Source of the DNA: Streptomyces sp. ITFR-21
GTDB taxonomy: Bacteria; Actinomycetota; Actinomycetes; Streptomycetales; Streptomycetaceae
Reading direction: 5' to 3'
Length of the DNA stretch: 64,000 bases
Assembly: GCF_031844685.1 (NCBI RefSeq)
Contig: NZ_CP134605.1
Span: 1,521,501-1,585,500 of the forward strand
This document shows, piece by piece, positions 61,264 to 64,000 of the stretch (positions are counted from its first letter, which is position 1; each line of letters opens with the position of its first letter). The notes beneath the pieces were generated by a model. It had not been told where the DNA came from and searched no databases. It saw nothing but the letters and a program-made list of their open reading frames with translations. Made by a program: the position numbers and the translations under genes.

Positions 61264-61649
61264 CGTCCCCTTTCCGGTTCCATCCGGGCCGCGTTCAGCG
61301 TCTCCCCCACGGTCACGTCGATGATCCGGTCCCGGTCGGCCGGATCCGGCGCGGGCACGTCCGACCGGTCGAGTTCCTGCCGTACGTGCCGCACGAGCGC
61401 CTCCGGCGGCGGCGCCGCGGTCTGCCGCCGCAGCGTGGCGTACGCGGCCAGCGCCAGGTTGGCGACGCTCACCAGCAGCTCGCCCCACTGCGCCGCGTCC
61501 ACGTCCCGCTCCACGTCCTGCTCGGGCCGGGCCGCCACCTCCCTTTGGTAGAGCGCGGTGTCGACGTCCTCCACCAGGTGGGGGCGCTGCGGGGTGACCA
61601 GTCGGCGGGCCACCGCGCGGGCGACCAGGGCTACGGGATCGTCGGTCAT
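61260..61649 (-). CDS. Conserved hypothetical protein
   Basis: 129 residues from ATG 61649 with GGAGAG eight bases upstream. It is acidic and mostly helical, with no membrane segment, no cysteine and no known motif: VALVARAVARRLVTPQRPHLVEDVDTALYQREVAARPEQD, then SVANLALAAYATLRRQ. I cannot assign a function. It ends within the stop codon region of the convergent aldolase gene. Confidence 0.6.
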   Translation of the reverse strand: MTDDPVALVARAVARRLVTPQRPHLVEDVDTALYQREVAARPEQDVERDVDAAQWGELLVSVANLALAAYATLRRQTAAPPPEALVRHVRQELDRSDVPAPDPADRDRIIDVTVGETLNAARMEPERGR

Positions 61650-62334
61650 GAGGGCTCTCCTGTCAGGGGGGATCGGTCGGCGTCGGACGGGGCTTCGGGG
61701 CGCGGGTGCGCGGGTACGTGCGGTCGTGCGCGCGTACGCCGCGGAAGAGGGGGCCCCGGTGGCGGACTTTCCGGGGCGGGCGTCGGCACTGACGCGGCCG
61801 ACGGTCGGGCGGGGAACTGGAACCGGCCCGGGGCGGTCCCGGCGGCCGGGCGCGGGAACGGCACAGCGCCCGTCCAGGAAGAGACCCGCACCGGCCCGCC
61901 GGGCCGTAAGTCCGCCAGCAGTCGCTCTGCCACGCCGCGCTCCCCAGCGCTCAGGACCGTGGACTGCGAGGATATGCACTGCGGCCCGGTTCCGGCCCCG
62001 CTCGCGCGGGAATTCCCGGCCCGGCACGGCGAATCGGCGCCCCGCACCGCCGAGGCGCCACCCGTCGGGCTCCGGAGCCGGTGGCCGGAAAGGCCCGCCG
62101 GGCCGCCCGACCGGCGAAACCCGCGGCCCCCGCCCGGGACACCCCTACGGCCACCGGATCGGACCCGTCCCGCCACCAGCCCCGTTCGCCCGCCCCCTCC
62201 CCCGCGGCCCCCGGCCCGTCCAGTGCCCCGCCCGCGAAACCCGGGGCACCCGCACCGCACCGCCGCCCGCACCCCGCCCGCGAAACCCGCGGCACCCGCA
62301 CCGCCGCCCGCACCCCGCACCCCGCAGGAAGCCT
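61650..62334. other. Low-complexity intergenic stretch
   Basis: About 685 bases between the hypothetical gene and the phosphatase, with no supported gene. It is very C-rich, with CGAAACCCG repeated three times (about 62113, 62236 and 62281) within GGCACCCGCACC-type sequence. No hairpin strong enough for a terminator is clear. Confidence 0.5.
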
Positions 62335-62973
62335 TCAGCCCCGCAGGTGCCCCGTGTCGTTGTACGACCGCAGCGACGTGCGGCCGTCGCCGAAGTAGGC
62401 CACGGCGGACAGCGCCGCCGGGTCCAGGTGCATCCGGAAGAGGGCCTCGTCCGGGGCGCCCAGCGCGAGCCGCACCAGCGTCTTGATCGGGGTCACGTGG
62501 CTGACCAGCAGCACCGTACGGCCGGCGTGGGCGGCCAGCAGTCCGTCCCGGGCAAGGGCGACCCGCTCGCTGACGGCCCCGAAGCTCTCGCCGCCCGGCG
62601 GGGCGGCGGTCGGCGAGGCCAGCCAGCCGGCCATCTCGTCGGGGAAGCGGGCCCGTACCTCCGCGGAGGTGAGCCCGTCCCAGATGCCGAAGTCCGTTTC
62701 GCGCAGCCCCGCGTCAAGGGAGACGTCCAGCCCGAGCAGCTCGGCCGACGCGGCGGCCGTCTCCTGGCAGCGCCGCAGCGGGGAGCTGACCACGGCCGAG
62801 ATGTCGCCGCGGGCCGCCAGCGCATCGGCCGCTCGGGCGGCCTGCCACCGGCCCCGCTCGGACAGCGCGGGGTCGCTGCCGCCGCTGCCGGAGAAGCGGC
62901 GCTGCCCGGTGAGCACCGTCTCGCCGTGCCGCAGCAGCACGAATGTCGTCGTCTCGAACGAGGGACCGGCCAC
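62335..62973 (-). CDS. Histidine phosphatase, lacking the usual RNase H half
   Basis: 212 residues from GTG 62973 (VAGPSFETTTFVLLRHGETVLTG), 11 bases after the zinc-ribbon stop. The phosphohistidine motif is LLRHGET and the family blocks are RFSGSGGSDPALSERG, SSPLRRCQETA and LLVSHVTPIKTLVRLAL. In Streptomyces the gene here is usually a bifunctional RNase H/acid phosphatase of about 400 residues. Here nothing of the RNase H domain (usual DGGSRGNPGP motif) is found upstream. Acid phosphatase activity, including alpha-ribazole phosphatase (CobC) activity, is a family-based guess. Confidence 0.85.
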   Translation of the reverse strand: MAGPSFETTTFVLLRHGETVLTGQRRFSGSGGSDPALSERGRWQAARAADALAARGDISAVVSSPLRRCQETAAASAELLGLDVSLDAGLRETDFGIWDGLTSAEVRARFPDEMAGWLASPTAAPPGGESFGAVSERVALARDGLLAAHAGRTVLLVSHVTPIKTLVRLALGAPDEALFRMHLDPAALSAVAYFGDGRTSLRSYNDTGHLRG

Positions 62974-62984
62974 CGCGGCGGCCC

Positions 62985-63728
62985 CTACAGCCCGGAGTCC
63001 GCGGTGCGCACCAGGATGCGGCGGCAGTTCTCGCAGCGCACCACGGTGCCGGCGGGCGCCGCCCGTACGTCGTTCAGCTCGGTGATGTTGAGTTCGAGCC
63101 GGCAGCCCTCGCACCGCTTCTGGTAGAGGCGGGCCGCGCCGATGCCGCCCTGCTGGGAGCGCAGCTTGTCGTACAGCTTGAGCAGGTCGTCGGGCACGCC
63201 CGCGGCGAGCTCCTCGCGCTCCTTGGCGATGGTGAAGCCCTCCGCGTCCAGGCTCCGCAGCGCCGCCGCCTTGCGCTGCTCGGCCTCGGCGACCTTCGCT
63301 TCGAGGGATTCGACCCGGCCGGTGAACTCCGCGCCGCGCTCCTGGGCGCTCTCCCGGCGCTCCATGATCTCCAGGACCACGTCCTCCAGGTCGGACTGCC
63401 GCTTGGCGAGCGAGGCCAGCTCGCGCTGGAGGTTCTCCAGGTCCTTGGGGGAGGTGAGCACGCCGGAGTCCAGCCGCTGCTGGTCGCGGACCGCGCGCTG
63501 CCGTACCAGGTCGACGTCCTGCTCGGCCTTGGTCTGCTCGCGTGCGGTGTCGCTCTCCTCGGTGGTGGCCGCGACCAGCAGGTCGCGCAGCTGGGTGAGG
63601 TCGGCGTTGAGGCGTTCCAGCTCGGCGTGCTCGGGCAGGTTCCTGCGCTTGTGGTCCAGCTGCGCGATACGCGAGTCGAGGGCCTGGACTTCGAGGAGGC
63701 GGATCTGGTCGGCGGGCGCGGCGTTCAG
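62985..63728 (-). CDS. C4-type zinc-ribbon, coiled-coil protein
   Basis: 247 residues from a CTG at 63728 (CTGAACGCC; LNAAPADQIRLLEVQALD), with AGGAG eight bases upstream and the CTG overlapping the Nif3 TGA. Long coiled coils (residues 15-180, heptads such as LENLQRELASLAKRQSDLEDVV) lead to the zinc ribbon CEGCRLELNITELNDVRAAPAGTVVRCENC. Such proteins between Nif3 and RNase H genes are conserved in actinobacteria; a role in nucleic-acid or protein contacts is possible. No better ATG/GTG start is near. Confidence 0.88.
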   Translation of the reverse strand: MNAAPADQIRLLEVQALDSRIAQLDHKRRNLPEHAELERLNADLTQLRDLLVAATTEESDTAREQTKAEQDVDLVRQRAVRDQQRLDSGVLTSPKDLENLQRELASLAKRQSDLEDVVLEIMERRESAQERGAEFTGRVESLEAKVAEAEQRKAAALRSLDAEGFTIAKEREELAAGVPDDLLKLYDKLRSQQGGIGAARLYQKRCEGCRLELNITELNDVRAAPAGTVVRCENCRRILVRTADSGL

Positions 63729-64000
63729 CGGGGGGCTCCTGAGCTGGAAGGGACGGGGGAAGACGGTGCGTGCGCGGTCCACGGGTCGGTGACCGCGCCG
63801 GAGACGTAGGTGCGCAGCGCCCAGCCGTGCCGGTCCGAGATCTCGTCGAGCTGCCCGGCGGCCTGCTCGCACCAGGGCCATTCGGTGGCCCAGTGGGCGG
63901 CGTCGACCAGCGCGGGGGCGCCGGTCTGCCGGGCCTCGGAGGCGGGGTGGTGGCGGAGGTCGGCGGTGACGAAGACGTCCACGCCGGCCGCCCGCACCTC
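63725..64000 (-). CDS. Nif3-like dinuclear metal centre protein, C-terminal end
   Basis: The frame is open at the right edge, so the start is missing. About 91 residues remain, including VFVTADLRHHPASEARQ and ALVDAAHWATEWPWCEQAA. The former is the Nif3 (YbgI/DUF34) motif with the metal-binding His pair, and the latter a conserved motif with a His. The end ATDPWTAHAPSSPVPSSSGAPR is Ser/Pro-rich. The stop overlaps the CTG start of the zinc-ribbon gene, so translation is coupled. Confidence 0.9.
   Translation of the reverse strand, partial: EVRAAGVDVFVTADLRHHPASEARQTGAPALVDAAHWATEWPWCEQAAGQLDEISDRHGWALRTYVSGAVTDPWTAHAPSSPVPSSSGAPR

Noticed and set aside
57967..61488. 1173-codon minus-strand frame across yaaA and the aldolase
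   Set aside because: Only its middle (about 59.4-60.5 kb) has protein-family character, the sugar-binding membrane protein. The rest is antisense to yaaA and eda, and part lies in rnpB.

Overview
The window is very GC-rich DNA with GTG, TTG and CTG starts. It carries an F420-dependent enzyme, an AfsR-type SARP regulator, HtaA haem-uptake proteins, DmdR/IdeR-type iron boxes and a possible class E (LAxTG) sortase signal. This points to an actinomycete of the Streptomyces family; the genus cannot be fixed from the sequence alone. All assignments rest on reading motifs and protein families by eye, without database searches.

Layout. 1-11.1 kb holds chromosomal genes: the end of an ABC exporter permease, a 1204-residue SARP/NB-ARC regulator, a site-2 protease, an F420H2:NADP oxidoreductase, an MFS exporter, methionine aminopeptidase, a lipoprotein and a Prim-Pol domain protein. 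11.2-18.9 kb is a haem acquisition locus: haem oxygenase, two HtaA surface proteins and a HmuTUV-type ABC importer, with one iron box in front of each transcribed side. 19-34.2 kb contains dimethylargininase, a decayed IS3 remnant, a phytoene-desaturase-like oxidoreductase, CorA, an Rsm22-like methyltransferase, a glycan pair (phosphoglycosyl transferase and glycosyltransferase), a polysaccharide deacetylase with a beta-propeller lipoprotein, a beta-lactamase-fold hydrolase, a Bcr/CflA exporter and a Gfo/Idh/MocA oxidoreductase. 34.6-41.1 kb has a Tat-exported amine oxidase, a decaying patch (thrombospondin-3 repeat ORF, multiply frameshifted kinase, GAF fragment), and a divergent ArsR / PIB-4 metal ATPase pair.

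41.2-44.7 kb is the most interesting segment. It is a three-gene operon with overlapping start and stop codons: a membrane-anchored alpha/alpha-toroid (squalene-cyclase/prenyltransferase repeat) protein, an inositol-monophosphatase-family phosphatase and a prokaryotic viperin. I read it as a candidate antiviral system whose two partner genes are not standard viperin companions known to me.

44.8-57.6 kb is an accessory, mobile-DNA-rich region. It contains a Tn3-family transposase remnant, sodF (core), a tyrosine recombinase, a divergent SDR/TetR pair with a paired palindromic operator, a broken recombinase-XRE-recombinase module, a GNAT gene, an IS256-family element and an intact IS3-family element with a CTC target duplication. 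One recombinase gene is split: its 5' part lies at 56.1-57.0 kb and its 3' end at 51.9-52.1 kb, with both IS elements and the GNAT gene between. From 57.6 kb the core chromosome resumes: RNase P RNA, YaaA, a substrate-binding membrane protein with a late frameshift, KDPG aldolase, a histidine phosphatase lacking the usual RNase H half, a zinc-ribbon protein and the end of a Nif3-like protein.
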